Positions 13,102-13,199 of a stretch of 13,199 nt of DNA are shown in pieces. The first letter of the stretch is position 1. Each line of letters starts with the position of its first letter. The DNA is from Methylobacter sp. (GTDB lineage Bacteria; Pseudomonadota; Gammaproteobacteria; Methylococcales; Methylomonadaceae), in contig NZ_JALOCF010000081.1 of the NCBI RefSeq assembly GCF_023227905.1, positions 1 through 13,199 of the forward strand, written 5' to 3'. The position numbers and the translations under genes are program-made. The notes below the pieces were generated by a model. The model was not told the origin of the DNA and searched no databases. It saw nothing but the letters and a program-made list of their open reading frames with translations.

Positions 13102-13199
13102 TTTAGCCTTTAGCCTTTAGCCTTTAGCCTTTAGCCTTTAGCCTTTAGCCTTTAGCCTTTAGCCTTTAGCCTTTAGCCTTTAGCCTTTAGCCTTTAGCC
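13102..13199 (+). repeat. Tandem heptamer array, 14 exact TTTAGCC copies, cut by window edge
   Basis: Positions 13102-13199 are 98 bases made of 14 uninterrupted, identical TTTAGCC units, and the array continues to the last base, so its true length is unknown. There is no open frame with family features across it. A 7-bp unit is not a multiple of three, so expansion would shift any reading frame. It resembles the short tandemly repeated heptamers known in some bacteria. The perfect identity suggests recent slippage expansion, or it could be partly an assembly effect. Confidence 0.95.

Noticed and set aside
13102..13199. Tandem array as a CRISPR
   Set aside because: Units are 7 bp with no spacers, so it is a simple tandem repeat.

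Overview
The window looks like chromosomal DNA of a gammaproteobacterium, most likely a methanotroph of the Methylococcales type. This is inferred from a complete pqqABCDE cluster (PQQ is the cofactor of methanol dehydrogenase), a gammaproteobacterial-style GroES/GroEL pair, UbiX and MoeB, and moderate GC content. No methane- or methanol-oxidation gene lies in the window, so the taxonomic call rests on protein character only.

Layout. Positions 1-86 are the 3' part of a 5S rRNA, followed by a strong intrinsic terminator (94-129), so an rRNA operon ends here. After about 370 bases without a gene comes a compact plus-strand three-gene unit (501-3486): a small exported protein with two cysteines after its signal peptide, a membrane-anchored DUF2760-type protein, and a divergent Hsp70-family ATPase without the usual helical lid. 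An 18-bp perfect inverted repeat (3518-3578) separates this unit from ubiX (3614-4189), which encodes flavin prenyltransferase.

The centre is the PQQ biosynthesis operon on the minus strand, reading pqqA (7526-7452), pqqB, pqqC, pqqD, pqqE (ending at 4212) and converging on ubiX. PqqA is a 24-residue substrate peptide. PqqD presents PqqA to the radical SAM enzyme PqqE, which crosslinks Glu16 to Tyr20. PqqB acts in the middle steps and PqqC carries out the final eight-electron oxidation. No pqqF/pqqG protease is present here. The operon has a good sigma-70-type promoter, an intrinsic terminator hairpin between pqqA and pqqB that fits high pqqA and lower pqqB-E expression, and a structured 97-nt pqqC-pqqD gap.

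Transcribed away from pqqA is an unrecognised 68-residue single-pass membrane protein (7828-8034) with its own terminator. Then comes moeB (minus, 8127-8873), an adenylyltransferase of molybdopterin synthesis. It is divergent from groES-groEL (9014-11003), which carries an exact CIRCE operator (8947-8973), implying HrcA control. Two hairpins follow groEL. The last gene (11325-13031) is a type II secretion/type IV pilus assembly ATPase with an N-terminal MshEN-type domain, most like MshE.

The right edge is a tandem heptamer array (14 exact TTTAGCC copies, 13102-13199, running off the window), preceded by four degenerate heptamers related to its reverse complement. Nothing in the window is a clearly new multi-gene system. 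The least explained parts are the exported protein/DUF2760/Hsp70 unit, the 68-residue membrane protein, the two intergenic repeat types, and the RNA structures inside the pqq operon.
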